47,372 nt of DNA, taken from Acidimicrobiales bacterium (GTDB lineage Bacteria; Actinomycetota; Acidimicrobiia; Acidimicrobiales; JAKAVM01). A program made the position numbers and the translations under genes. Of this stretch, positions 1 to 8,157 are shown in pieces (within the stretch, counting starts at the first letter, position 1; each line of letters begins with the position of its first letter). The stretch covers positions 47,627-94,998 of the forward strand of contig DAIDHF010000006.1 in the NCBI GenBank assembly GCA_027452005.1, read 5' to 3'. The notes under the pieces are model-generated. The model searched no databases and was not told the DNA's origin. It saw only the letters and a list, made by a program, of their open reading frames with translations.

Positions 1-396
1 GTTGAGGTCCACATAGTTGAACACGAGCTAGTCGGTTCCCAAGACCGAGACTCTCGATTGGTCGAGTTGGCCCAAGAGTTGAGGACGGGGATAATTACGG
101 TTGACCTGCCCCTACAAAAGCTGGCTGAACTCAAAGATGTGTCGTGTCTGAACTTGGACCAGCTAAATGAGCTTCTCAGGCTTAGCCACGTTCCCGGAGA
201 ACAACTCTCGGTTCTCCTGGCCAAGGAGGGCAAAGAGCCGGGCCAAGGTGTCGGGTATCTTGAGGACGGGACCATGGTCGTGGTCTCTAACGCCCATGAT
301 CAGATCGGAGGTGAGGTGTCTGTGGTTGTCCGCAACGTCAAGGCGACCTCAATGGGGACCCTGATCTTTGCTGTTCTAGAAGAAACTCCCACGTGA
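1..396 (+). CDS. PIN and TRAM domain protein, YacL-like (3' part only)
   Basis: The frame is open from the first base of the window, so the start lies upstream; 131 codons are visible. The visible part holds the last strands of a PIN nuclease-like domain, with the segment IITVDLPLQKLAEL carrying the last acidic residue expected of the fold. A C-terminal TRAM domain follows, with the segments VPGEQLSVLLAKEGKE and GVGYLEDGTMVVV. This architecture matches Bacillus YacL and its actinobacterial relatives, membrane-anchored proteins of poorly defined RNA-related role. The usual N-terminal membrane helices are outside the window. The stop overlaps the GTG start of ispD (GTGA), so the two are probably co-translated. 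Family assignment is firm; cellular function is not known. Confidence 0.85.
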   Translation, partial: VEVHIVEHELVGSQDRDSRLVELAQELRTGIITVDLPLQKLAELKDVSCLNLDQLNELLRLSHVPGEQLSVLLAKEGKEPGQGVGYLEDGTMVVVSNAHDQIGGEVSVVVRNVKATSMGTLIFAVLEETPT

Positions 397-1046
397 GGGT
401 CTGGACGGTACTTCTAGCCGGGGGGTCCGGATCTCGATTTGGCGGACTCAAGCAGTTCGAGAGACTTGGGGGAAGACCTCTCGTGGACTGGGGGATTGCG
501 CGCGCCGGGTCCATGAGTGAGGGGGTTGTCCTGGTAGTCCCGGCCGACTCGGACGTAACCGAGTACCCCGGTTGTGACCTCGTCGTGACCGGAGGCCCAA
601 CCAGGTCCGAATCGGTCAGGGCCGGATTGGCCCAAGTTCCCGGCGACGTTGACTACGTCTTGGTCCACGATGTGGCTAGACCACTGGCATCCAAAGCCGT
701 GTTTGAGCGGGTAATTGAGGCCTTGGCTGGCGACTGTGACGGGGCCGTCCCCGGGATTGCCGTGTCTGATACCCTAAAGCGCTCGGTCGCCCACGAGAGT
801 GGGTTCCTGTCGGTCTCGACCACTTTAGATAGAGAAGGGGTGTACGCAATCCAGACCCCCCAGGGGTTCAAGGCGGCCGTCCTCAGGGCCGCGCATGCGA
901 CCGGGAAGGATGCCACCGACGACGCCCACCTGGTAGAGCTGGCTGGGGGGCACGTCGTGATAGTTCCCGGGGACCCCAGGAATATCAAGGTAACCACCCC
1001 GTCTGACATTGTAATCTGCGAGTCCCTCCTAGAACGCGAGGTCTGA
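393..1046 (+). CDS. ispD: 2-C-methyl-D-erythritol 4-phosphate cytidylyltransferase
   Basis: Third step of the MEP isoprenoid pathway: CTP plus methylerythritol 4-phosphate gives CDP-methylerythritol, in the cytosol. The nucleotide-binding loop LAGGSGSRFGGLKQF is at the N-terminus. VHDVARPL lies in the middle and QTPQGF further on, all typical of IspD. Length (217 aa) is normal for a stand-alone enzyme. The GTG start at 393 overlaps the stop of the PIN-TRAM gene. ispF follows after 3 nt, so these form one operon. No odd features. Confidence 0.95.
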   Translation: MRVWTVLLAGGSGSRFGGLKQFERLGGRPLVDWGIARAGSMSEGVVLVVPADSDVTEYPGCDLVVTGGPTRSESVRAGLAQVPGDVDYVLVHDVARPLASKAVFERVIEALAGDCDGAVPGIAVSDTLKRSVAHESGFLSVSTTLDREGVYAIQTPQGFKAAVLRAAHATGKDATDDAHLVELAGGHVVIVPGDPRNIKVTTPSDIVICESLLEREV

Positions 1047-1049
1047 GAG

Positions 1050-1523
1050 GTGACCGAATACCGGACCGGACTTGGCTTTGACGTTCACCGATTCGAAGGT
1101 GGTCGTGATCTGATCTTGGGCGGGGTTACCATCGACTACGATCTGGGCCTGGCCGGTCACTCAGATGCAGACGTAATACTCCATGCCGTCTGTGACGCCC
1201 TGCTGGGGGCCTGTGGTCTGGGAGACCTCGGCGAGCACTTCCCCGACGACGACCCAATCTTTGTAGGGGCGGCTAGTAGGTTGCTCGTCAACCGAGTGGT
1301 CGAGATGCTCAGTGAAAGCGGCTACCGGTGTGTGAACTGTGATGTTACCGTGGTCTGTGAGGCCCCCAAGATCAGTCCCTATAAGGGTGAAATCAGCTCT
1401 AACCTAACCGCCCTACTTGGGGCGCCGTCTAACGTCAAGGCCACAACCATGGAGGGGCTCGGGCCCATCGGGAGACGTGAAGGGATAGCTTGTTGGGCAA
1501 CCGTCCTAATCGCCCGCGACTGA
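1050..1523 (+). CDS. ispF: 2-C-methyl-D-erythritol 2,4-cyclodiphosphate synthase
   Basis: Cyclises CDP-methylerythritol 2-phosphate to the 2,4-cyclodiphosphate with release of CMP; acts as a trimer with an active-site metal. The metal motif DVHRF is at residues 10-14. AGHSDADVILHAVCDAL, DLGEHFPDDDP and the C-terminal ATTMEGLGPIGRREGIA are all family hallmarks. 157 aa is the usual length. The start is GTG, 3 nt after the ispD stop. The end overlaps the TTG start proposed for the downstream methyltransferase by 34 nt. Confidence 0.95.
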   Translation: MTEYRTGLGFDVHRFEGGRDLILGGVTIDYDLGLAGHSDADVILHAVCDALLGACGLGDLGEHFPDDDPIFVGAASRLLVNRVVEMLSESGYRCVNCDVTVVCEAPKISPYKGEISSNLTALLGAPSNVKATTMEGLGPIGRREGIACWATVLIARD

Positions 1524-2380
1524 ACAGTAAGGTTTCAACCAACCCAAGGGCCACCTCCCACCAGGGGCCGGGCCAGCAAGTTGAAGGGACCCAGGCGGTT
1601 CTCGAACTAATCCGGGCCAACAAGAGAGCGGTTAGCCAGGTACTTGTCGACTCCCGATTTGAGGATCGCGAGACAAAACCCCGCCTGGCCGAGATACAGT
1701 CGTTGTGTCGGGCCAGGGCTATTGCGATCAGGTACCTGTCCACCGAAGAACTCGACCGGGTTGCAAAGACCTCGTCGTGTCAAGGGGTCCTAGCACTTGC
1801 TGACCCGATTCCCCTGGTCGATCTAAAGGACATACTCTCCTCAACTTCTAGACCCACTGACTGTGGTATATCTGGGCGAGATATACATAATAGTGGCCCG
1901 GGAGGCCCAGCCCAACCTTTTGTGGTAGTCCTCGACGGGGTTGTTGATCCACAGAATTTCGGGGCCATAACTCGGAGTTCGTTAGCCTTTGGGGTAGACG
2001 CAGTTATCATCCCCAAGAACCGGGCGGCCTCTCTGTCTCCTTCGGCGATAAAGGCCGGGGCAGGCGCCTTTGAACACGTCCCCATCGTCGAGGTCCCGGG
2101 AATCCCAAATGCAATTGATCGACTAAAGCGAGACAAGTTCTGGGTACTCGGACTTGACCCGGCCGGTCCCGAAGATGTTGAGTCGTCCAAGCTCTTGGTG
2201 GAGCCCCTCGCACTAGTTATTGGATGTGAGGCGACCGGACTGTCTAACCTTGTTCGATCTAGATGTGACCAGCTGGTCCGGATACCACAAGGCCCACGTG
2301 TGGACTCATTGAACGCCTCGGTTGCCTGTGCGGTTGCCCTATATGAAGTCGACCGCCAACGCCGGGCCGCGAGCGGTTAG
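1490..2380 (+). CDS. rlmB: 23S rRNA (guanosine-2'-O-)-methyltransferase, TrmH/SpoU family, RlmB-like
   Basis: SAM-dependent 2'-O-ribose methyltransferase with a trefoil knot. An N-terminal L30e-like substrate-binding domain begins at VEGTQAVLELIRANKRAV, followed by the SpoU domain. SpoU motifs are visible in order: DGVVDPQNFGAITRSS (motif 1), ALVIGCEATGLS (motif 2) and DSLNASVACAVALYE (motif 3). The only plausible in-frame starts before the N-terminal domain are TTG at 1490 or 1493, inside the ispF end, so an overlap is likely real. Exact target nucleotide is inferred from the family. Operon with ispD-ispF; cysS, often found between, is absent. Confidence 0.88.
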   Translation: MLGNRPNRPRLNSKVSTNPRATSHQGPGQQVEGTQAVLELIRANKRAVSQVLVDSRFEDRETKPRLAEIQSLCRARAIAIRYLSTEELDRVAKTSSCQGVLALADPIPLVDLKDILSSTSRPTDCGISGRDIHNSGPGGPAQPFVVVLDGVVDPQNFGAITRSSLAFGVDAVIIPKNRAASLSPSAIKAGAGAFEHVPIVEVPGIPNAIDRLKRDKFWVLGLDPAGPEDVESSKLLVEPLALVIGCEATGLSNLVRSRCDQLVRIPQGPRVDSLNASVACAVALYEVDRQRRAASG

Positions 2381-2503
2381 ACCACACCCCTGGGTTGACT
2401 CATTGTGTGAGACCGTCAAGGAGTGCCCTGCTAATGGGCAGGATGCCCAGGTGGTGCCGGTAGAGACTTTCCGGTTAAACTGAGTCGTTCAAGGTAGAGA
2501 AAT

Positions 2504-2576
2504 GCCGGTGTGGCGCAGTTGGTAGCGCAGGCGATTTGTAATCGTCAGGTCGTCGGTTCGAGTCCGACCACCGGCT
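2504..2576 (+). tRNA. tRNA-Thr (anticodon UGU)
   Basis: A full cloverleaf can be drawn. The acceptor stem GCCGGTG (2504-2510) pairs with CACCGGC (2569-2575), with U as discriminator. The anticodon stem GGCGA pairs with TCGTC around the loop TTTGTAA, giving anticodon TGT at 2537-2539. The T-arm is GTCGG-TTCGAGT-CCGAC. CCA is not encoded. It decodes ACA/ACG threonine codons. Confidence 0.95.
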
Positions 2577-2645
2577 CTTAGAAAAACCGGCGACTTTTGG
2601 AGTTATTCTTGCTAGCCTGTTTCAAGCTAGCCAAAGGAGGGAATT

Positions 2646-5600
2646 ATGAGATTCCGGTTTATGCATTTTGTGGCACTGATTGTAGTAAGTCTAGGACTGT
2701 TGGTTGCCTCCGGGGGTCCTGGAGCATACGCCGCTACTGGTACCCAGGTACAGCTGGGTGGAAACCCCCATCGACTTGACCTCAAAAAGCCGTTGACCGC
2801 AAAGGTTACGAGATCGGTTGGGGTGGAAAGTATCTCGTCGGCAATTACTCATTCCCAGGGGTCTCAAACCGGGTGGAACGTTACGGTGTCGGGAATATAT
2901 ATAACTGACATAGTTTGTCCAAGCTCGTCGATCTGTTATGGGGTTGGTGTCGACCAGGCAACCGGGAACAGTGAGATCATTTCAACATCTAATGGGGGAA
3001 CGAGTTGGTCTAGCCAACCCCTCCCGGTCGCGGCTGAAATCAGCTCTATCTCATGTCCCGGACCCACCACGTGTTGGGCGGTTGGTCGGTCTAGTTTTTT
3101 CACCCCGGTCATCTTGGCTACATCTGACGGCCAGACCTGGACAACCCAGAACGTCCCGACCGTTCCAGGCAAGCCGGGTGCACCGTCGACGTTTGCGGTT
3201 TCATCAATAACGGCAATCTCGTGTCCCTCTACACAGTACTGCGTAGCTCTTGGAGGCCCGCCTCTGGCACTTGGTACACTGAGCTTTCTCTCCACAGCAG
3301 TATTGATGACGGCTAATGGAGGTATGACCTGGACGGCGCTAATCTCACCTAGCACGGTTTTGCTTACATCGCTTTCGTGTGCAACTTTGTCAGATTGTAT
3401 GGCTGTTGGACCTCGGGGAATAGGGACCACGACAGACGGAGGTACCAGTTGGACACTCAACTCCCAGCCAGGCGGTGGTTCTTCTGTAACATGCCTACCT
3501 AACACCCAGTCGGTCTCATGTTGGGTGGGTCAAGCTACCGAGGTACTTTACACGGCCAACTTTGGATCTACCTGGGCGACCCAGGTGGTGAACGCCAATG
3601 GATCAGTTTCGTCTATCTCGTGTTCAAGTTCCCAGGTATGCGTGGCGGTGGGTAGCCAATTCAGTTACTACACCGGATTATACAGCTATAATCCTTCTCA
3701 AATCTCACAGCCGTCGTTCGTGGCTACTACATCTAATGCCGGGTCCAACTGGGTGAATGAACCCGTTCCCACTTCTTATGGACTAAGCAATGTATCATGT
3801 CCCAGTACTTCACAGTGCTTTGCGTCATCGTCGAGTTCGTCGATGACCGGTAGTATATATTCCTCGTCAGATGGAGGGGCCAGCTGGTCACCCAGCCTGG
3901 CTCCGGCAAGTAATGACCCGACCACACAGGGTTTCACGTCGATGTCATGTCCGACCCAGACCCAGTGTTGGGCTATTCAAAGTTCAAATTTCGTGTATAA
4001 TCCGACTAACGTTTTATATAGCTCAGATGGCGGAAACAGCTGGACGGTTCAGTTTTCTTCCTTTGGTATATCTTCACTGGAGGCAATTACGTGTCCGTCT
4101 ACAAATATTTGTTGGGCAGTGGGCAGCTCGAATGGTATCTTGGGCACGTCTAATGGAGGGACGAGTTGGAACGAATATTCAATCAACATCACCCAACCGA
4201 TTGGCCAATTTAGCCAGCTCAAATCAGTATCGTGTTACGATACATCACACTGTATTGCGATTGGGAATTCAACTCTGGCCGAAACCTCTGACGGCAAGGA
4301 TTGGTATATTGGCAACTCGTTCCCGGTCGGAGGACTCAACACGGTTTACTGTCAGGCCGCCACGCTTGTGTGCTGGGTAGTTGGTGGAGACCATATCTAT
4401 GTAACCCAAAATGGTGGGTCAACCTGGACGGCACAACAGGTTCCAAGCTCAGTTGTTGGGGCCAAGTTGAGCGGCTTTACCTGTGAGAGTCAACTTGACT
4501 GTTGGGCGGCTGGAACGGCCGAGTCCTTTGGTTCGTTGACGTCGAGTCCCGGTGGGCCAGCTATCCATCAGGTGGATCTGGTGCTTTCAAGTACCAATGG
4601 TGGGCAGAGTTGGAGTGTTGACCTGGACTCGCTTGCCCAGGGTCAATCAGGGGTTGACAACGTTAAGGCGATAACCTGCTTGGGCCAGTCGTGTTATATG
4701 CTGGCCAGCCAGGGTTATGAGGGGGATGGATTTAACGTTGGAGGTAACGGGGGTCCAGCTGCTTCCTATATTGTCTCAAGCACCAACTTTGGTGCGACGT
4801 GGGTTTCACAGAACCCGGTCTCCAACGCGTACTATACCGGAATAAACTGTCAGAGCCAGACTACTTGTTCGATTATAGGAATCGGCCCGGTGCTAGGAAG
4901 CACTGGTTACTTTGGACCAGGCGGTTATCAGGGTTCATTTTTTGGTGGGGGAATTATTTTGAGTACAACAAATGGTGGAGTACCCGGGCCACCTCAAATA
5001 GATCTGATCGTCCAGGCAACCCTGTATACCGATCAGATTGGATTTATCGTGGTTACCGGGACCAACTTCTCGTCGACCACCCAGGTAACGTTCAATGGAG
5101 TCCCTATCTCGATCTTCAACGTCCTTGGAGATGGGATTATGGCTATAGCCATTCCTCCCTCGTACGCCATCCACCAGGTGACCGGTGATCTCGTAATAAG
5201 TACCCCGTTTGGGTCGTCGGCTACCGGGTCACAGAGTCAGATCACGTTCCTGGCCCCGGTGCCCTTGTCGCCTGGAGCCGGGTATTGGGTGGCTACCCAA
5301 AATGGACAGGTGGATAGCTTTGGAGGGGCACCGCCTCTCGGGGAGCTTTCTGTTCTACCCGCGGCCCCAATAGTCTCCATGGCGGCCACCCCCGACGGAG
5401 ACGGATACTGGCTGGTTGGAGCCGACGGTGGGGTGTTTGCCTTTGGCGACGCCAAGTACTTGGGGTCAACCGGGGGCATTAGACTATCGTCCCCGATAGT
5501 CTCCATGGCGGCCACCCCAGACGGAGACGGGTACTGGCTAGTGGGAGCCGACGGTGGGGTGTTTGCCTTTGGCGATGCCAATTACTTTGGGTCAACCGGG

Positions 5601-5897
5601 GGAACCCGTCTTTCGGCTCCGATAGTCTCCATGGCGGCCACCCCTAACGGAGACGGGTACTGGCTAGTGGGATCCGACGGTGGGGTGTTTGCCTTTGGTG
5701 ACGCCCAGTATCTAGGTGGCGAGGTTGGGAGCGTTCAAGTCCAGACCCACGTGGACTCAATCACGTCTACCCCCGACGGGAAGGGATATTGGATCCTGGC
5801 CTCAGGTGGGGGTGTCTACAGCTTTGGGGATGCAAGCTACTTTGGCACCCAGGCATCTAACTCCCAGTCGGGCTGGGCGGTTAAACTAGTCAGCTAG
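2646..5897 (+). CDS. Large secreted protein with BNR/Ycf48-like repeats, an IPT/TIG domain and C-terminal GYWLVGADGG repeats
   Basis: ATG at 2646 has a strong ribosome binding site (AAAGGAGGG). A signal peptide is clear: MRFRFM then a hydrophobic core ending near GPGAYAA. Residues about 70-770 are a long series of repeats of the form SCPS-x-x-x-CWAVG followed by TSNGGTSWSSQ-type loops, typical of BNR/photosystem-assembly-factor-like beta-propellers; each repeat brings a close Cys pair. An IPT/TIG Ig-like domain (FIVVTGTNFSSTTQVTFNG) follows. The C-terminus has three nearly identical 42-residue repeats (SMAATPDGDGYWLVGADGG) flanked by degenerate copies. Such repeats are frequent in secreted proteins of Acidimicrobiia. 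No sortase signal or membrane anchor is seen, so it is probably exported or loosely surface-bound. Function unknown; adhesion or cell-surface structure is only a guess. Confidence 0.85.
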   Translation: MRFRFMHFVALIVVSLGLLVASGGPGAYAATGTQVQLGGNPHRLDLKKPLTAKVTRSVGVESISSAITHSQGSQTGWNVTVSGIYITDIVCPSSSICYGVGVDQATGNSEIISTSNGGTSWSSQPLPVAAEISSISCPGPTTCWAVGRSSFFTPVILATSDGQTWTTQNVPTVPGKPGAPSTFAVSSITAISCPSTQYCVALGGPPLALGTLSFLSTAVLMTANGGMTWTALISPSTVLLTSLSCATLSDCMAVGPRGIGTTTDGGTSWTLNSQPGGGSSVTCLPNTQSVSCWVGQATEVLYTANFGSTWATQVVNANGSVSSISCSSSQVCVAVGSQFSYYTGLYSYNPSQISQPSFVATTSNAGSNWVNEPVPTSYGLSNVSCPSTSQCFASSSSSSMTGSIYSSSDGGASWSPSLAPASNDPTTQGFTSMSCPTQTQCWAIQSSNFVYNPTNVLYSSDGGNSWTVQFSSFGISSLEAITCPSTNICWAVGSSNGILGTSNGGTSWNEYSINITQPIGQFSQLKSVSCYDTSHCIAIGNSTLAETSDGKDWYIGNSFPVGGLNTVYCQAATLVCWVVGGDHIYVTQNGGSTWTAQQVPSSVVGAKLSGFTCESQLDCWAAGTAESFGSLTSSPGGPAIHQVDLVLSSTNGGQSWSVDLDSLAQGQSGVDNVKAITCLGQSCYMLASQGYEGDGFNVGGNGGPAASYIVSSTNFGATWVSQNPVSNAYYTGINCQSQTTCSIIGIGPVLGSTGYFGPGGYQGSFFGGGIILSTTNGGVPGPPQIDLIVQATLYTDQIGFIVVTGTNFSSTTQVTFNGVPISIFNVLGDGIMAIAIPPSYAIHQVTGDLVISTPFGSSATGSQSQITFLAPVPLSPGAGYWVATQNGQVDSFGGAPPLGELSVLPAAPIVSMAATPDGDGYWLVGADGGVFAFGDAKYLGSTGGIRLSSPIVSMAATPDGDGYWLVGADGGVFAFGDANYFGSTGGTRLSAPIVSMAATPNGDGYWLVGSDGGVFAFGDAQYLGGEVGSVQVQTHVDSITSTPDGKGYWILASGGGVYSFGDASYFGTQASNSQSGWAVKLVS
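5370..5747 (+). repeat. Tandem 126-bp coding repeat, three copies
   Basis: Units begin at 5370, 5496 and 5622, each with the marker ATAGTCTCCATGGCGGCC, giving an exact 126-nt (42-residue) period. DNA identity between units is high, so expansion or contraction by recombination is plausible. Degenerate units lie on both sides (about 5272-5369 and 5748-5870). Confidence 0.85.
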
Positions 5898-5916
5898 ACA
5901 ACTTCGAGGAGGAACT

Positions 5917-6573
5917 TTGACAAGAAACCCGGGAACGATCATGAAAATTGCTCTTGTTTGTCTGATGGTAGGTGGTCTCATCACGTCGTGCTCGTCGGCA
6001 GCCAAGCCAACCGCCAAGGCGACCCAGATGACTGAGTCCTCTCGGACCCTCAAGAGTTCACTACAGGCGCTCACCTCCAAGGGATCCAAGGGTGCCACGA
6101 CTCAGGTGACCCAATCGACACCTGGTGGCGGGGCCTCGACCAGCACGACCGGAGCCCCGTCGTCGGGCCAGCTGTCTGGTTCATTTCTGGCAAGCCCGAC
6201 CTGTTCAGCTCTGAGTGCTTCACAGGTTGGTACCGCCCTGGGCGAGTCACTTTCCGCTCCGATCTCTAGCGGTGCGGGCAAGAGTGTCCTGTGTACGTTC
6301 AACAGCACTTCTAAGGCCGGGCAGACCGTGACTGTTGAGTTTCAAGGAGGCACGACCACGTCGCAGTTTGTGTCCGAACAGTCGGACGCGTCAAAGACCA
6401 ACAAGGTTACCCCAGTGCCTGGTCTGGGTTCGGGGGCCTTTAGCTTTTCGGTGTCGGGTCCTCAGGGCACTTACAACATCCTGTACGTCCTAGAGGGTTC
6501 TACCGTAGTCTCGGTAAGCTCGACGGCCGGTCTATCCGCACAAGAGTCCCTAGTACGTACCCTTTTCGGTTAG
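5917..6573 (+). CDS. Probable lipoprotein of unknown function
   Basis: The TTG at 5917 sits 4 nt after GAGGAGG; an in-frame ATG at 5941 is the alternative start but is far from that site. A lipoprotein signal is visible: a basic start, hydrophobic core KIALVCLMVGGLIT, then the lipobox end TSC with Cys at residue 25, so the mature protein should be lipid-anchored outside the membrane. A Ser/Thr/Gly-rich linker follows to about residue 85. A C-terminal domain of about 130 residues begins PTCSALSASQVGTALGE and has one further Cys. This resembles DUF3558-like actinobacterial lipoproteins, but I cannot confirm the family. Only 19 nt separate it from the secreted repeat protein upstream, suggesting co-transcription. 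Confidence 0.75.
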   Translation: MTRNPGTIMKIALVCLMVGGLITSCSSAAKPTAKATQMTESSRTLKSSLQALTSKGSKGATTQVTQSTPGGGASTSTTGAPSSGQLSGSFLASPTCSALSASQVGTALGESLSAPISSGAGKSVLCTFNSTSKAGQTVTVEFQGGTTTSQFVSEQSDASKTNKVTPVPGLGSGAFSFSVSGPQGTYNILYVLEGSTVVSVSSTAGLSAQESLVRTLFG

Positions 6574-6711
6574 ACGGGCCATCTTAGGGCTGTGGCCAGG
6601 TTGAACCTAGGGCCTGACCAATATTGGGAGGGTGCTTGATTTAGGTCCTGGCCCCTGTGAAGCTATAGGAAAATCGAGGTATCCTAATTTGATTTTGGAG
6701 AGTAGGGATTA

Positions 6712-7341
6712 GTGGCGAGCCAGCAAAGCACATCACCCGGTCAGCCAGAGCCAAGCCATCAATCGACCCAGACCCTAAAGGCGGTAGTTTTGTTGGTTGT
6801 GGCCCTTGTTCTGGGTTCGATTGTACTAGGAAAGACCGGGGCGTCGGGGCTTGGCAAGGGAACTCTTGCGCCGGTACCCAATACGGTCGTCCTAGATAAC
6901 TCTCTCGCAAGCTCTACAACGAACGCTCCTCCAACAACAAGAGCGCACGTGTCGGCCCCAACGTCGGCCACGGACAAGACCCGGGGCTCCTCTAGCAAGA
7001 AGGGTACAACCACAACTACCCTGGCGGTAGTCCCCCCGGGCCAGGTAACTGTGTTAGTAGCTAACGGGACCTCGGTCTCCGGGGCTGCTGGTCGAGTTTC
7101 CTCGGAGCTGGTGTCGCTGGGATATCAGAGCCCGAAAGTGGCCAATGCGTCTACACTCGTATCGTCGACGACTATTTACTATGCTCCTGGTTATCAGGGA
7201 AACGCGCAGGCGGTTGCCACGTTCTTGAACGTGTCGGGGTCTGTTGAGCCTATCTCGTCCAGTGCCCCTGTGACGTCGATTCAGGGGATCGACGTGCTGG
7301 TCGTGGTCGGGCCCACGTTGGCGTCATCAACTACTTCCTAG
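6712..7341 (+). CDS. Membrane-anchored LytR_C (LytR C-terminal domain) protein
   Basis: A short cytoplasmic N-terminus is followed by one membrane helix (AVVLLVVALVLGSIVLG, about residues 24-40). Next comes a Ser/Thr-rich linker and a C-terminal domain starting VTVLVANGTSVSGAAG with the segment IYYAPGYQGNAQAVA. That pattern is the LytR_C domain, found alone or fused to LytR-CpsA-Psr cell-wall ligases. Here the ligase domain is absent, so a cell-wall-associated accessory role is inferred. Start is GTG at 6712. The 138 nt before it contain no gene. Confidence 0.75.
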   Translation: MASQQSTSPGQPEPSHQSTQTLKAVVLLVVALVLGSIVLGKTGASGLGKGTLAPVPNTVVLDNSLASSTTNAPPTTRAHVSAPTSATDKTRGSSSKKGTTTTTLAVVPPGQVTVLVANGTSVSGAAGRVSSELVSLGYQSPKVANASTLVSSTTIYYAPGYQGNAQAVATFLNVSGSVEPISSSAPVTSIQGIDVLVVVGPTLASSTTS

Positions 7342-7356
7342 GCTGACACCCAACCC

Positions 7357-8157
7357 GTGGTTTCCTTTGGGCTAGATCGAGATCTGATAGGAAGCTTTCG
7401 GGCACTTGAAAGCCAAGCGGTCTGTGTGGATTTTGATGGGACGATCTCTGAGATCGTTGGTGATCCGAACCTCGCTAAACCATTGGACGGGGCCTGTGAG
7501 GTCTTGTGTGGGTTAGCCGAGCAACTCAGCCGGGTCTGTGTGATATCTGGGCGCCCGGTCTCGTTCCTGTTGGATCGTCTGGGTTTACCCAACGAACGGG
7601 CTGGTCAGCCGACCCTTTTTGGACTGTATGGTCTTGAGAAATGGACCAGAGACTCGGGAACTCGTTTGCCACATGATTTAGACGAGAACATGCACAGGAT
7701 AGACATGGTACGTCGAAAACTTGTCGGGTACATTGAGATTGAGTACCCCACCGCTGGGGTCTTGGTAGAAGACAAGGTGTACTCGGTTGCCGTGCACTAT
7801 CGAGACATCGGGATCTTGCCGGTAGATCTGGAACATTATGTCAACTCTGTCGCCCAGGGCGAGGGCCTTAGAGTTATTGAGGGAAAGAAAGTTCTAGAGA
7901 TAATTCCCGAGGGCCTACCAGACAAGGGTTCAACCCTCGTCGAGTTTTGTAAGGGGGTCAAGGGGGTATGCGTGATTGGTGACGATCAAGGTGACCTGGC
8001 CGCATTTAGGGGACTAGACGCACTTTGTGCAAGTACCCTGAAGGTGCGAGTTGTAGTAAGTGGTCCAGAGACACCAGGTGAACTATTGGACCTGGCCGAC
8101 ATTATTGTAGAGTCTCCTGCTCAAGCGCTAGAACTCCTGTCTAGCCTAACTAATTAG
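7357..8157 (+). CDS. otsB: Trehalose-6-phosphate phosphatase
   Basis: HAD-family phosphatase that converts trehalose 6-phosphate to trehalose. The catalytic DFDGT motif has nucleophile Asp25 and acid/base Asp27. CVISGRPVSFL is typical of OtsB, and the C-terminal GDDQGDLAAF supplies the metal-binding acidic residues. 266 aa is normal. The start is GTG, 15 nt after the LytR_C stop. It lies tail to tail with otsA: its TAG (8155-8157) overlaps the otsA stop, so the pair shares its terminus though the genes run in opposite directions. Confidence 0.9.
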   Translation: MVSFGLDRDLIGSFRALESQAVCVDFDGTISEIVGDPNLAKPLDGACEVLCGLAEQLSRVCVISGRPVSFLLDRLGLPNERAGQPTLFGLYGLEKWTRDSGTRLPHDLDENMHRIDMVRRKLVGYIEIEYPTAGVLVEDKVYSVAVHYRDIGILPVDLEHYVNSVAQGEGLRVIEGKKVLEIIPEGLPDKGSTLVEFCKGVKGVCVIGDDQGDLAAFRGLDALCASTLKVRVVVSGPETPGELLDLADIIVESPAQALELLSSLTN

